A DNA stretch of 61,215 bases from CAG-488 sp051881315 (GCA_051881315.1 JBJEPQ010000002.1:1-61215); one strand, 5' to 3'; counted from the stretch's first letter, positions 1 through 7,860 are shown. Translations and numbers: made by a program. Notes: generated by a model not told the origin, from the letters alone.

Positions 1-88
1 CATATTTTGAAGTTACTTCTCTTTCTTTTTGGGTCACATCATTTTAACACATACATTTATCACTTATTTGTATTTAGCGAAATAAATA

Positions 89-117
89 TTGTATTGTCGA
101 AAGAAATATGATATTAT
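89..117 (+). promoter_or_regulatory. Putative promoter of the alpha-galactosidase gene
   Basis: TTGTAT at 89-94 and TATTAT at 112-117 are 17 bp apart, about 40 bp upstream of the chosen start. The match to a housekeeping promoter is moderate. Confidence 0.4.
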
Positions 118-158
118 AGGAACTGAAAAATATGGCAAGAATTTCGGGAGGCAGGCAT

Positions 159-1829
159 ATGTATAGATTTGAACCTTTTATAAAGTACAAGTACAACGGA
201 CGTGTCTACGAGAACAGCAAAACCGAATGTGAAAACTATCGGCTTGATCTGAAAATTGACGAAAGCGGCATAAGCTGTAAGCTTGTTCCTCACGTTAAGA
301 TGAAGCTGATCGAATTCAATCTCTCGGCGATCAAGAAATTTGCCGAGGGCGAGCTTTTCTTTGCAAACGGCTTTCAGTCGTGGACTACAACCAAGGAATA
401 CGGCGCAGATGAAACCGTAAAGGGTATTCTCGGACTTGCGGGAATAACGGGGCTGACAAAGGATCTTGCCGTAGCTCCCGGTGATTACAACTTTACCGAT
501 TACGGCAAAAAGGGTGATTTCCATTCTTTCACATATACATATTTCCGTTTGGGCGATGAGATAGAGCTTTTCGGCTCACTCAGCGAAAAGGTCGGCTATA
601 CGATATTCTCCGTCAACTATGCGTTCAACAAGTTTATGATAAAAAAAGATGTTGAGGGTATCGAGACCGAGGACGAGCTGATGCTTCTTGAGCTTTTCCG
701 TTTCAAGGGCGACTACAACGAAGCGTTTGACGCTTATTTCGGCTCAATGAAGCTCAGAAAGCCGGGGGTTGACCACCTTTCGGGCTACACCTCATGGTAC
801 AACTACTTCAAGAAGATTGATGAGAAAATCATTCTGCGTGACCTTGACGGTCTTGACCGTGCCAAGGACGAGGTTTCAATTTTCCAGATCGACGACGGTT
901 TTGAAAGCAAGATAGGCGACTGGATTGTGCCTGATCCGAAAAAATTCCCCGGCGGTATGAAAATGCTTGCCGACGCAATCCACGAAAAAGGCTATCTGGC
1001 AGGAATCTGGCTTGCTCCGTTCTTTGCTCAGAAAACCTCCGAGGTCGCCCAAAGCCATCCCGAATGGCTCGTCAAGGACAACAGGACGGGCAAGCCGCTC
1101 ATCGGAAGCGCAAGCTGGGGAATAACCTATGTTCTTGATATTTACAACGAGGGAGCAAGGGAATATATCCGTCACTTCTTCGATGTTATCCTCCGTGACT
1201 GGGGCTACGATATGGTCAAGCTCGACTTCCTGTATGCCGCAGGTATGCAGCCGAGAAACGGCAAATCAAGAGGTCAGCTTATGTGCGAGGGAATGGAGTT
1301 CCTTCGTGAATGTGTCGGCGAGGATAAGCTGATACTCGGCTGCGGCGTTCCTCTCGGCCCGTCGTTCGGCGTTGTTGACGCATGCCGCATAAGCTGTGAC
1401 GTTGACCTGAAATATTCACCGAAATACTATAACAAGCTCGGGGTAAACCGTGAGCTTCCCTCGGCGCAGAACGCAATGCTCAATTCGATCTTCCGCCGTC
1501 AGCTCAACGGCAGAGTTTTCTGCAACGATCCCGACGTATTCTTCCTGAGAGAAAAGAACCTCACCTTTACAAGGGAGCAGAAGCTCCTGCTTGCCAAGGT
1601 GAACAACCTTTGCGGCGATGTCCTTTTTGTTTCGGATAATGTGGGCGATTACAGCGACGCAGACGTTGAGCTTCTCAAAAAGTTCTTTAAAAAGAGTGAC
1701 GCCGTTATCACTTCGGCAGGCTTTGTCAATGAGGACGAAATGCAGGTCTGCTACACGGAGAACGGCGAGAGCAAAACTCTCAGATTTAATATGAAAACGG
1801 GCGAAAGCAATGTCAGCAAACTGATATAA
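159..1829 (+). CDS. Alpha-galactosidase, GH36/melibiase type
   Basis: Likely hydrolyses terminal alpha-galactosides such as melibiose or raffinose-family sugars in the cytoplasm; no signal peptide is present. The 556-residue product has the GH36 nucleophile context VKLDF with Asp at about residue 356. The acid/base context RISCD has Asp at about residue 414. An earlier DDGF motif sits in the barrel. It is shorter than the roughly 700-residue GH36 enzymes. The ATG at 159 is chosen over one at 132 because CGGGAGGC at 146-152 is correctly spaced for it. It is followed directly by the dUTPase-like gene. Substrate specificity within GH36 is not settled by sequence. Confidence 0.85.
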   Translation: MYRFEPFIKYKYNGRVYENSKTECENYRLDLKIDESGISCKLVPHVKMKLIEFNLSAIKKFAEGELFFANGFQSWTTTKEYGADETVKGILGLAGITGLTKDLAVAPGDYNFTDYGKKGDFHSFTYTYFRLGDEIELFGSLSEKVGYTIFSVNYAFNKFMIKKDVEGIETEDELMLLELFRFKGDYNEAFDAYFGSMKLRKPGVDHLSGYTSWYNYFKKIDEKIILRDLDGLDRAKDEVSIFQIDDGFESKIGDWIVPDPKKFPGGMKMLADAIHEKGYLAGIWLAPFFAQKTSEVAQSHPEWLVKDNRTGKPLIGSASWGITYVLDIYNEGAREYIRHFFDVILRDWGYDMVKLDFLYAAGMQPRNGKSRGQLMCEGMEFLRECVGEDKLILGCGVPLGPSFGVVDACRISCDVDLKYSPKYYNKLGVNRELPSAQNAMLNSIFRRQLNGRVFCNDPDVFFLREKNLTFTREQKLLLAKVNNLCGDVLFVSDNVGDYSDADVELLKKFFKKSDAVITSAGFVNEDEMQVCYTENGESKTLRFNMKTGESNVSKLI

Positions 1830-1840
1830 AGGTGAAACAG

Positions 1841-2344
1841 ATGAAAAGAATTGCAAAATTCCACAAGGTAAGTTTTGAGCAGTTTTATGAAAGCTGTAAG
1901 GAAGATTTCAGCGAAACAGAGATAAAAGAAATGTACGAGGGTATCAAGCTCCCCGTCCGTGCAACATCAGGCTCGGCAGGCTACGATTTTTTCACTCCGT
2001 TCGATTTCACCCTTGCACCGTCGCAGACGATCAAAATTCCGACAGGAATACGCTGTGAAATAGATGAAGGCTGGGTGCTGAAAATTTATCCGAGGAGCGG
2101 GCTCGGCTTCAAGTTCCGTCTTCAGCTCAACAACACGGTCGGCATAATCGACAGCGACTATTTTTACTCCGACAATGAGGGACATATATTTATCAAAATA
2201 ACAAATGACTCCAACGAGAACAAGACCGTTGAAGTCAAAAAAGGGACGGGCTTTGCCCAGGGAATTTTCGTTGAATACGGCATCACCGTTGATGATGAGG
2301 CTGTAGGTATTCGCAACGGAGGTTTCGGAAGCACAACCAAATAA
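1841..2344 (+). CDS. dut: dUTP diphosphatase-like protein (trimeric dUTPase fold)
   Basis: Would convert dUTP to dUMP and pyrophosphate, keeping uracil out of DNA. All five trimeric dUTPase motifs can be traced in order: SAGYDFFT, PRSGLG, GIIDSDYF, GTGFAQGIF and a C-terminal GGFGSTTK. An extra N-terminal segment of about 35 residues precedes motif 1, so the protein (167 aa) is longer than the usual 140-150. The ATG at 1841 is preferred over GTG at 1832 because AAAGGTGA at 1828-1835 serves it. It lies 11 bases after the alpha-galactosidase gene, so the two are probably cotranscribed although functionally unrelated. A dCTP deaminase relative is a less likely alternative. Confidence 0.82.
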   Translation: MKRIAKFHKVSFEQFYESCKEDFSETEIKEMYEGIKLPVRATSGSAGYDFFTPFDFTLAPSQTIKIPTGIRCEIDEGWVLKIYPRSGLGFKFRLQLNNTVGIIDSDYFYSDNEGHIFIKITNDSNENKTVEVKKGTGFAQGIFVEYGITVDDEAVGIRNGGFGSTTK

Positions 2345-2348
2345 CAAC

Positions 2349-2377
2349 ACGGGGTTGCCGCATTGCGACAGCCCCGT
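2349..2377. terminator. Hairpin between convergent genes, CTGTCGCA-type
   Basis: ACGGGG and CCCCGT form the stem base. The inner part reads TTGCCGCA against TGCGACAG. It sits between convergent genes, so it may stop transcription from both sides. It shares its core with hairpins at 13617, 19110 and 57101. Confidence 0.6.
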
Positions 2378-2381
2378 ATTA

Positions 2382-3353
2382 TCATTTAACCTTTTTGACA
2401 GGTCGGACATATTTCCAGAAACGTTTGCAGTCGTGGTAGAAGTAGAACACTCTGTCCTGTGTGAGGTCAAGCTCATAGCCCGTAGCCGAATAATCAAAAT
2501 CTTTCATAGCCTGTTCGATTTTCTGTTCGACTGCGGCATTCTCCGTCTCAAAGTCGAACGGTCCGTGCTCAAAGACAATGTATTCCCCCTCCGGAACATC
2601 GGTCAGTATCATCTGAGAAGGTACTTCTCCCGAATAATCGGCAGGCAGTCTGACGCCGTAGCACTCGGCAAGGGGAATACCCCAACTGCATATTCTGCCT
2701 GTCGGCTCATTGATAAAAGCCATTAGCTGACCGCTTCCGCTGTCGTTTTCCGATCCGCCTACATCGTCGAGCTTGCCCTTAATGCTGTCAAGCAGACCGC
2801 AGACGGTTTCGCAGTCCTGCCCCGGAATAAGGCTCTGCTTCTGCCAGAAATCCCAGTAGCCGACGCTCTCATAGTTCCTGATGTGCAGGAATTTGTGGGC
2901 AGGGATCGTTACAAAATAAGTTTTTACATCCTGTGCTGAGTTTATCATACCTGATCCTCCTATACCTAAAAGATAGCAGTCGAAAGGCTTGATAACGGTG
3001 CGAAGCACGATCGGAGTGGGATTTCTGCGGTATTCGCTCGGAGTTGTTCCGTAAGCCGATTTGAACGCTCTCGTGAAAGCCTCATGGGACGAAAAGCCGT
3101 AGTCAAGCGCAATATCGAGAATACCTCGGTCGCTGTCCCTGATTTCCTTGAGCGCAAACGCAAGCCTCCTGTAACGCATATAATTTCTGAGCGACATTCC
3201 CGATATCTCGCTGAATTTTCTTGAAACGTGAAATTCGGAATAGCCGAGGGTTTTCGCAAGGTGCTTCAAGGTCAGCTCCTCATCGCTGCGGCTTTTTATA
3301 CAGAAATCTATCTCTCCGACTATCGTTTGCACATTTTTATTCCATTCGTTCAT
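2382..3353 (-). CDS. AraC-family regulator with GyrI-like effector domain
   Basis: Probable transcription regulator. Residues about 5-105 form the double helix-turn-helix AraC domain (FHVSRKFSEISG, then DIALDYGFSSHEAFTRAFK, then a TPSEYRR ending). Residues about 115-320 resemble the GyrI/BmrR-type ligand-binding fold (VPEGEYIVFEHGPF). The order AraC-HTH then GyrI-like is typical of the Rob/YdeE-like group. The ATG at 3353 is chosen because GAGAGGTGAT lies just upstream; an in-frame ATG further out lacks a site. The effector is unknown. No adjacent divergent transporter suggests a target. Confidence 0.85.
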   Translation of the reverse strand: MNEWNKNVQTIVGEIDFCIKSRSDEELTLKHLAKTLGYSEFHVSRKFSEISGMSLRNYMRYRRLAFALKEIRDSDRGILDIALDYGFSSHEAFTRAFKSAYGTTPSEYRRNPTPIVLRTVIKPFDCYLLGIGGSGMINSAQDVKTYFVTIPAHKFLHIRNYESVGYWDFWQKQSLIPGQDCETVCGLLDSIKGKLDDVGGSENDSGSGQLMAFINEPTGRICSWGIPLAECYGVRLPADYSGEVPSQMILTDVPEGEYIVFEHGPFDFETENAAVEQKIEQAMKDFDYSATGYELDLTQDRVFYFYHDCKRFWKYVRPVKKVK

Positions 3354-3588
3354 CGTATCACCTCTCTCAACTGACAGGCTCATTATACAGGACATTACGC
3401 ATAATTACTTGATTTATCTTGCGGACTTATTATATCAGACAATCCGACGGCTTACAATGATTTTTATTTTGCATATTATCCGCTCTGTATGTTGTAAATT
3501 TACGCTGTCTATATTATAATACTTTTTAACAAAAACGGTTAAGAGGCGGTACACATGGACGAAAAGGAAACGAAAGGAATAAATAAAT

Positions 3589-3798
3589 GTGAGGACTAAA
3601 ATCGGCAATTATTTCCGCAGAGTTTTTGATATTCACAGCGATATGATGAGCTATGAAGAAATAGACGAGATGATGAAAAAGAACACAGCCGCAACGCTGA
3701 ATTTCAGCGAGCTTTCCGAAAAGCAGGTAATTGAAAACTGGCTGATAGCCGAAAGCGGAATTGCAAAAGCAAAGCTTCTCTTAAATCTTAACAGATAA
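3589..3798 (+). CDS. Short protein, possible remnant of a DUF389-type membrane protein
   Basis: A 69-residue product starting at GTG. Its first 30 residues (RRVFDIHSDMMSYEEIDEMM) resemble the N-terminus of DUF389 membrane proteins as I recall them. The hydrophobic core of that family is missing. The rest could be unrelated or come from its C-terminal part. A 14-codon frame with a better ribosome site (GAGGCGG, ATG at 3555) overlaps its start and ends at 3599. It could be a decayed gene, a small real protein, or spurious. Function is unknown. Confidence 0.4.
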   Translation: MRTKIGNYFRRVFDIHSDMMSYEEIDEMMKKNTAATLNFSELSEKQVIENWLIAESGIAKAKLLLNLNR

Positions 3799-3850
3799 AA
3801 ATTAAACGTATCACCGAACATTCAGGAAATGAAAGGTGATACGTTTTTGA

Positions 3851-4273
3851 TTATTCATGAATATTATCCGAGGGCTTAACCTCCTGAACCGTACCGTGAG
3901 GGTGATGCGGAGGAGTATAAACGGTATAGATTTTAAGCGGACAGTTTCCCGTGTTGATTATGTTGTGCCATGTTCCGGCAGGGATGAAGACAGCGTAGCC
4001 TCCGCAAATCTGCCAACGGGAACAAAGACGGTTTTTGTCCGTGCCTGTAAGCGCCAGTCCGTTTCCGCTTTCTATCCTGATGAACTGGTCGGTGTCGTGA
4101 TGCACCTCAAGTCCGATATCGCCGCCGACGGGAATACTCATCAAGGTCAACTGCAAATGATTTCCCGTCCAGAGCGCAGTACGGTAGTTTTGATTTTGCA
4201 TTGAAGCCTTTTCAATGTTTACCGCATAAGGCTCGGCACCGCAGTCAAAAGACTTATTGTCGCCTTTGTGCAA
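3851..4273 (-). CDS. Cupin-domain protein
   Basis: A small single-domain cupin (about 140 aa) with both metal-binding motifs: an HHDTDQF region in motif 1 and PAGTWHNIINTG in motif 2, giving His/His/Glu-type ligands. Such proteins are often sugar or small-molecule binding enzymes; the substrate cannot be read from sequence. The TTG at 4273 is preferred to the ATG at 4291, because AAGGGAGTGAT precedes the TTG at proper distance and nothing precedes the ATG. It is followed by a long HPH-rich tail. It stands alone between two plus-strand genes. Confidence 0.75.
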   Translation of the reverse strand: MHKGDNKSFDCGAEPYAVNIEKASMQNQNYRTALWTGNHLQLTLMSIPVGGDIGLEVHHDTDQFIRIESGNGLALTGTDKNRLCSRWQICGGYAVFIPAGTWHNIINTGNCPLKIYTVYTPPHHPHGTVQEVKPSDNIHE

Positions 4274-4283
4274 GATATCACTC

Positions 4284-4309
4284 CCTTTCATATTTCATTA
4301 TATGAAAGG
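4284..4309. promoter_or_regulatory. 10-bp perfect inverted repeat at the cupin gene start
   Basis: CCTTTCATAT and ATATGAAAGG flank a 6-base spacer. In the cupin mRNA this would be a hairpin whose 3' arm overlaps the ribosome site of the TTG start. On DNA it could be an operator. Confidence 0.5.
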
Positions 4310-4446
4310 AGAACACGAAGGTGAACGATAAAGGCAAAGTGAATAATATTTGTCTTTATTTATATAAATTAAAAAATCAAACCATCAGAAAATGAGTTAT
4401 TGTTTCATAACATTTTGCTTTGTTGCTGTTTCAATTTCCTCTTTTT

Positions 4447-4487
4447 TTTGATTGATAAAAAATGTTATAATATAGCTATCAATCAAA
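4447..4487 (+). promoter_or_regulatory. Palindromic operator around an extended -10 promoter
   Basis: TTTGATTGATA (4447-4457) and TATCAATCAAA (4477-4487) are perfect 11-base inverted arms separated by 19 bases. The spacer holds TGTTATAAT, an extended -10 element (TATAAT at 4466-4471). A dimeric repressor bound here would block the promoter of the next gene. Confidence 0.65.
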
Positions 4488-4514
4488 ATTCAGTGCGAAA
4501 GATGTGATGGGCAA

Positions 4515-5174
4515 ATGAAATTTAAAAGCCAAATTAAACGCTATGGGATATTTCTGATCGGACTTTTTATCGCCTCTTTAGGTGTTGCGTTTTCTACAAA
4601 AGCCGGGCTCGGAACATCACCGGTCGCTTCGGTACCATATTCTGTATCCATAGTAAACCATGCGCTGACCTTTGGCTGGTGGCTCAATATTTGGAGCTTA
4701 ATTCAGATCTTGGTGCAGGTGGTTTTGCTTAGGCGCAGATGTAAACCTGCGGAAATCATCATTCAGACCGTTCTGGCTTTTGTTTATGGATATATGACGG
4801 ATTTTTCCTGCCGTCTGTTGTCCGGGATTCAGCCGAACAGTTATGCAGAAAAGTTAATTTGGATGTTGGTGGGCTGCGTTGTATTGGCGTTAGGCATTTG
4901 GATACAGTATAAAGGCGGGGTGGCTATGCTGCCCGGTGAAGCCATGAATCGGGCTATCAGCCTCACAACAGGAAAACGCTATGAAAATGTGAAGATTTTT
5001 TTCGATGTGCTGTATATCCTCTTGGCAGGAGCCGTGTCTTTGATTTTTACAGGCAAGCTCCAAGGTGTGCGCGAGGGAAGCGTCATCGCCGCCGTGCTGA
5101 TCGGGAATATTATCAAGCTGTATAACAGAGCTTTCGATCATATAATGAAAAAGCCCGAACCGACAGATCAATGA
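4515..5174 (+). CDS. YczE/YitT-like integral membrane protein
   Basis: A 219-residue protein with about five membrane segments. The opening RYGIFLIGLFIASLGVAFS followed by KAGLGTSP is typical of the YczE/YyaS family (DUF6198-like), whose transport role is undefined. Leucine codons TTA and TTG are common here and rare in neighbouring genes, and the upstream region is AT-rich. Recent horizontal acquisition next to the tRNA pair is therefore possible. A palindromic promoter at 4447-4487 suggests control by a dedicated repressor not found in the window. Confidence 0.75.
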   Translation: MKFKSQIKRYGIFLIGLFIASLGVAFSTKAGLGTSPVASVPYSVSIVNHALTFGWWLNIWSLIQILVQVVLLRRRCKPAEIIIQTVLAFVYGYMTDFSCRLLSGIQPNSYAEKLIWMLVGCVVLALGIWIQYKGGVAMLPGEAMNRAISLTTGKRYENVKIFFDVLYILLAGAVSLIFTGKLQGVREGSVIAAVLIGNIIKLYNRAFDHIMKKPEPTDQ

Positions 5175-5320
5175 GATCACATTGTCGATTGTTATAATTG
5201 CCATGTGTGCCTGACATTTATTTCTTTGACAACTGTAAATCTATTGTATAAAAAACTTTAATCCCTCTGCTGTTTGGCATCATTTCATAAACCTGTTTGA
5301 TACATAAAAATACAAAGAAA

Positions 5321-5368
5321 AAATCGGGTGTCATCACGAATTGTAATGACACCCGATTTGGTGGGAGA
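5321..5368 (-). terminator. Intrinsic terminator of the tRNA transcript
   Basis: Arms AAATCGGGTGTCAT (5321-5334) and ATGACACCCGATTT (5346-5359) form a perfect stem, followed on the minus strand by a U tract. The 5' arm overlaps the encoded CCA of tRNA-Tyr. Confidence 0.85.
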
Positions 5369-5443
5369 GGGTGGATTCGAACCACCGAAGTCACTGACGA
5401 CAGATTTACAGTCTGTTCCCTTTGGCCACTCGGGAACTCTCCC
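5359..5443 (-). tRNA. tRNA-Tyr (GUA)
   Basis: An 85-base class II tRNA with acceptor arms GGGAGAG/CTCTCCC, anticodon loop CTGTAAA (anticodon GTA), a long variable arm and the T arm GGTTCGAATCC. The 3' CCA is encoded. It is cotranscribed after tRNA-Thr with an 11-base spacer. Confidence 0.95.
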
Positions 5444-5454
5444 AAATTAAAATG

Positions 5455-5530
5455 TGGAGCTGGTGGACGGACTCGAACCCCCGACCTGCTGATTACAAAT
5501 CAGCTGCTCTACCAACTGAGCTACACCAGC
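5455..5530 (-). tRNA. tRNA-Thr (UGU)
   Basis: A 76-base tRNA starting GCTGGTGTAGCTCAG, with anticodon loop TTTGTAA (anticodon TGT), a T arm GGGGGTTCGAGTCC and an encoded CCA. It is first in a two-tRNA transcript. Confidence 0.95.
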
Positions 5531-5546
5531 GACTCAACGCTCGTAT

Positions 5547-5575
5547 ACTATACCACAACAGAAAACTTTTGTCAA
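5547..5575 (-). promoter_or_regulatory. Promoter of the tRNA-Thr/tRNA-Tyr operon
   Basis: On the minus strand TTGACA (5575-5570), a 17-base spacer and TATAGT (5552-5547) lie 16 bases before tRNA-Thr. This is a near-consensus stable-RNA promoter. Confidence 0.85.
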
Positions 5576-5766
5576 CACTTTTTTTAATTTTTTTGATTGC
5601 AAGGCTAATGTTTGAATTTATAAATTGTTTTTTGCCGGAATATGCTCGCCGACAGAAAAAATCGGCAACTTTTTTGTAAAAATTAAAAAAATATCCGTTT
5701 ACCTCTTGTAAAAGTATAGTATTATTTGGTAAAATAAATCTATAATTTATGAAAAGAGGGTTTTTT

Positions 5767-6972
5767 ATGGCAGATATGGCAACAAAAGCTTTTTACAGAG
5801 CTTATCAGAAAACCTTTATGGTTGCGGAATGTTTCTTCGACTGGTCGGAGCCTGAGCTTCTCAGAGGTCCCGGTGCGGTTAAGGAGCTTCCCGCTCTTGT
5901 TAAATCAAAAGGCATTTCGAGCGTGCTCGTTGTAACGGACAAGGGACTTATGAGTCTCAACCTCCTTGCAGGTCTTTTTGAGCAGCTTGACGCTCAGGGA
6001 ATTAAATATACCGTTTATGACGGAGTTCAGCCCAATCCGTCCATTGAAAATATTGAAGAAGCTCGCAGACTTTACCTCAAAAACGGCTGTGAGGGTATCA
6101 TCGCTTTCGGCGGCGGCTCACCGATGGACTGTGCAAAGGCTGCCGGCGCAAGAGTTACCAACCCCAATCTTACTGTTTCCCAGATGAGAGGTGAGCTGAA
6201 AATCAGACACAAGCTTCCTCCGTTTTTCGCAGTACCCACCACGGCAGGCACAGGCTCGGAAACTACACTTGCCGCCGTTGTTACAAATATGCAGACGCAT
6301 GAGAAGTATGCGATCAACGATCCCAAGCTTCGTCCCAAGTATGCCGTGCTCGATCCGGAGCTGACGACCGGACTTCCGCAGAAGATCACTTCAACAACGG
6401 GTATGGACGCTCTTACTCACGCAGTTGAGGCATATATCGGTCTGAGCGGAACGAAGTCAACCGACGATTATGCCGAGAGAGCAACAATACTTATCTTTGA
6501 AAATCTTGAAAAAGCGTATAACGACGGTAAAAATCTGAGAGCCCGTGAGAATATGCTTATCGCATCTTTCTATGCAGGAATGGCATTTACAAGAGCTTAT
6601 GTCGGCTATGTTCACGCTATTGCACATAACCTCGGCGGAATTTACGGAACACCTCACGGACTTGCCAATGCGGTAATTCTTCCTCATGTTCTTGAGTATT
6701 ACGGCGAGGCGGCATATCCCAAGCTTGCAAGGCTTGCCGAGATTGTCGGTCTCAAGGGCTATTCACAGGCTGACAAAGCTATGAACTTCATCGACGCAAT
6801 CAAGCAGATGAACAAGAATATGGGTATCCCCGAGCATTTTGATTTCATCAAGGACGAGGATATTCCGACCATTGTTGAACGTGCGCTGAAGGAGGGCAAT
6901 CCGCTTTATCCCGTTCCTAAGATTATGGACGCAAAGGACTGCGAGAAGGTAGTCAGAGCGATCAGAGGATAA
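5767..6972 (+). CDS. Iron-containing alcohol dehydrogenase
   Basis: NAD(P)H-dependent group III alcohol dehydrogenase of about 401 residues, probably reducing an aldehyde in fermentation. The dinucleotide-binding GGGSPMDCAKAAG lies near residue 110. The metal-binding stretch includes MDALTHAVEAY and, further on, HAIAHNLGGIYGTPHG. The ATG at 5767 is chosen because AAAGAGGG at 5753-5760 serves it; an ATG at 5749 would sit upstream of that site. It is monocistronic, flanked by the tRNA promoter and a repeat island. A butanol-dehydrogenase-like role is plausible, but the exact substrate is not determined. Confidence 0.88.
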   Translation: MADMATKAFYRAYQKTFMVAECFFDWSEPELLRGPGAVKELPALVKSKGISSVLVVTDKGLMSLNLLAGLFEQLDAQGIKYTVYDGVQPNPSIENIEEARRLYLKNGCEGIIAFGGGSPMDCAKAAGARVTNPNLTVSQMRGELKIRHKLPPFFAVPTTAGTGSETTLAAVVTNMQTHEKYAINDPKLRPKYAVLDPELTTGLPQKITSTTGMDALTHAVEAYIGLSGTKSTDDYAERATILIFENLEKAYNDGKNLRARENMLIASFYAGMAFTRAYVGYVHAIAHNLGGIYGTPHGLANAVILPHVLEYYGEAAYPKLARLAEIVGLKGYSQADKAMNFIDAIKQMNKNMGIPEHFDFIKDEDIPTIVERALKEGNPLYPVPKIMDAKDCEKVVRAIRG

Positions 6973-6997
6973 CGGCAAAAAAGTTGTAAACAGATAA

Positions 6998-7040
6998 AAT
7001 CGACTGCAAGTAATCCGAAAGGAGACGCTTGCGGTCGATT
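6998..7040 (+). terminator. Long hairpin after the alcohol dehydrogenase gene
   Basis: AATCGACTGCAAG (6998-7010) pairs with CTTGCGGTCGATT (7028-7040) with one wobble. It is followed by AGATTTTAG, a weak U tract, so termination may be inefficient. Confidence 0.55.
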
Positions 7041-7082
7041 AGATTTTAGACGGTAAACCTTAAAATTTGATGAAACTATGCA

Positions 7083-7430
7083 AGGCTTCCCCTTGAGGGG
7101 AAGCTCCGCCGTAGGCGGTGATGAGGTGGAAAGTTAGACTTTAGATTTTAGACAGTAGACATTAGACGAGGAAAATTTAAAGTTTGCAGAAACCCTTTAA
7201 GCCTCCCCTTGTTGAATGGCAAGGGGAGGTGTCGCATTTGTGCGACGGAGGGGATAAGTGCAAACAAAAAAAGAATTAGAGAAATGTTAAGTATTTCAAC
7301 AATCCCTCAGTCAGCTTCACTACCTTTACACAAGGGAGCCGAAATGTTTTATAAAATTTTAAAACTATATCGTCTACAATCTAACATCTAATGTCTACAG
7401 TCTGATTTTAGACATTAGACTTCAGACCTA
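7083..7430. repeat. Composite intergenic repeat island
   Basis: This 620-base gap before rpsU holds no convincing gene. It contains: a palindrome CTTCCCCTTGAGGGGAAG near 7086; a second, CCTCCCCTTG/CAAGGGGAGG, at 7202-7229 with GTCGCA/TGCGAC; a CCCTCAGTCAGCTTC unit near 7304; and runs of GTCTA/TAGAC-type direct repeats at 7134-7167 and 7371-7427. The same pieces recur at 56806-57006 and partly at 32884-33045, so these are dispersed genomic repeats. Confidence 0.75.
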
Positions 7431-7511
7431 TAATACCTGCTTGAGAGAAACTGTTTTTATATCCCGTTTTTTAATTTTTCTCTTTAAAAGTGCATTTTTT
7501 GCAAATTGATA

Positions 7512-7540
7512 TTGACATAGTACCGTTAATATGATAAAAT
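7512..7540 (+). promoter_or_regulatory. Promoter of rpsU
   Basis: TTGACA at 7512-7517, a 17-base spacer and TAAAAT at 7535-7540. The start codon follows about 50 bases downstream. Confidence 0.8.
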
Positions 7541-7592
7541 ATGTTGCAAATTATAAAGATTACCCCTGCAATCTGCGGAGGGAGGGAATACA

Positions 7593-7769
7593 GTGAGTCA
7601 GGTAAAAGTTAAAGAAGGCGAGTCTTTGGACAACGCACTCAGAAGATTCAAGAGACAGACTTCAAGAGACGGTGTTATCCAGGAAGTTCGTAAAAGAGAG
7701 CATTATGAGAAGCCCTCTGTAAAGCGCAAGAAGAAGTCTGAGGCCGCTCGTAAAAGAAAGTTCAAATAA
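7593..7769 (+). CDS. rpsU: 30S ribosomal protein S21
   Basis: A 58-residue, strongly basic protein of the small subunit, involved in translation initiation. It begins MSQVKVKEGESLDNALRRFK, the S21 signature, and ends in a lysine/arginine-rich tail (ARKRKFK). The GTG start at 7593 is fixed by GGAGGGAGGG at 7577-7586. It has its own promoter and terminator. The length matches the family (57-70). Confidence 0.97.
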   Translation: MSQVKVKEGESLDNALRRFKRQTSRDGVIQEVRKREHYEKPSVKRKKKSEAARKRKFK

Positions 7770-7774
7770 GCATC

Positions 7775-7804
7775 AAAAACCGTTCGCTTTGGCGAGCGGT
7801 TTTT
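7775..7804 (+). terminator. Intrinsic terminator of rpsU
   Basis: AAAAACCGTTCGC pairs with CGAGCGGTTTTT around a TTTGG loop, five bases after the stop codon. It is symmetrical enough to act on both strands. Confidence 0.9.
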
Positions 7805-7826
7805 AACTTTGATATATAAACAGACA

Positions 7827-7860
7827 GAAAAAGAAGCCGGGGTTAACCGACTTCTTTTTC
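7827..7860. terminator. Second bidirectional hairpin downstream of rpsU
   Basis: GAAAAAGAAG and CTTCTTTTTC flank a GC-rich core (CCGG/CCG). It is probably a back-up terminator. Confidence 0.6.

Noticed and set aside
5297..5679. Plus-strand frames across the two tRNA genes
   Set aside because: They run antisense through clear tRNA-Tyr and tRNA-Thr sequences, a common source of false proteins.
7209..7391. 60-codon frame in the repeat island
   Set aside because: It consists of dispersed repeat sequence and has no ribosome site or family match.
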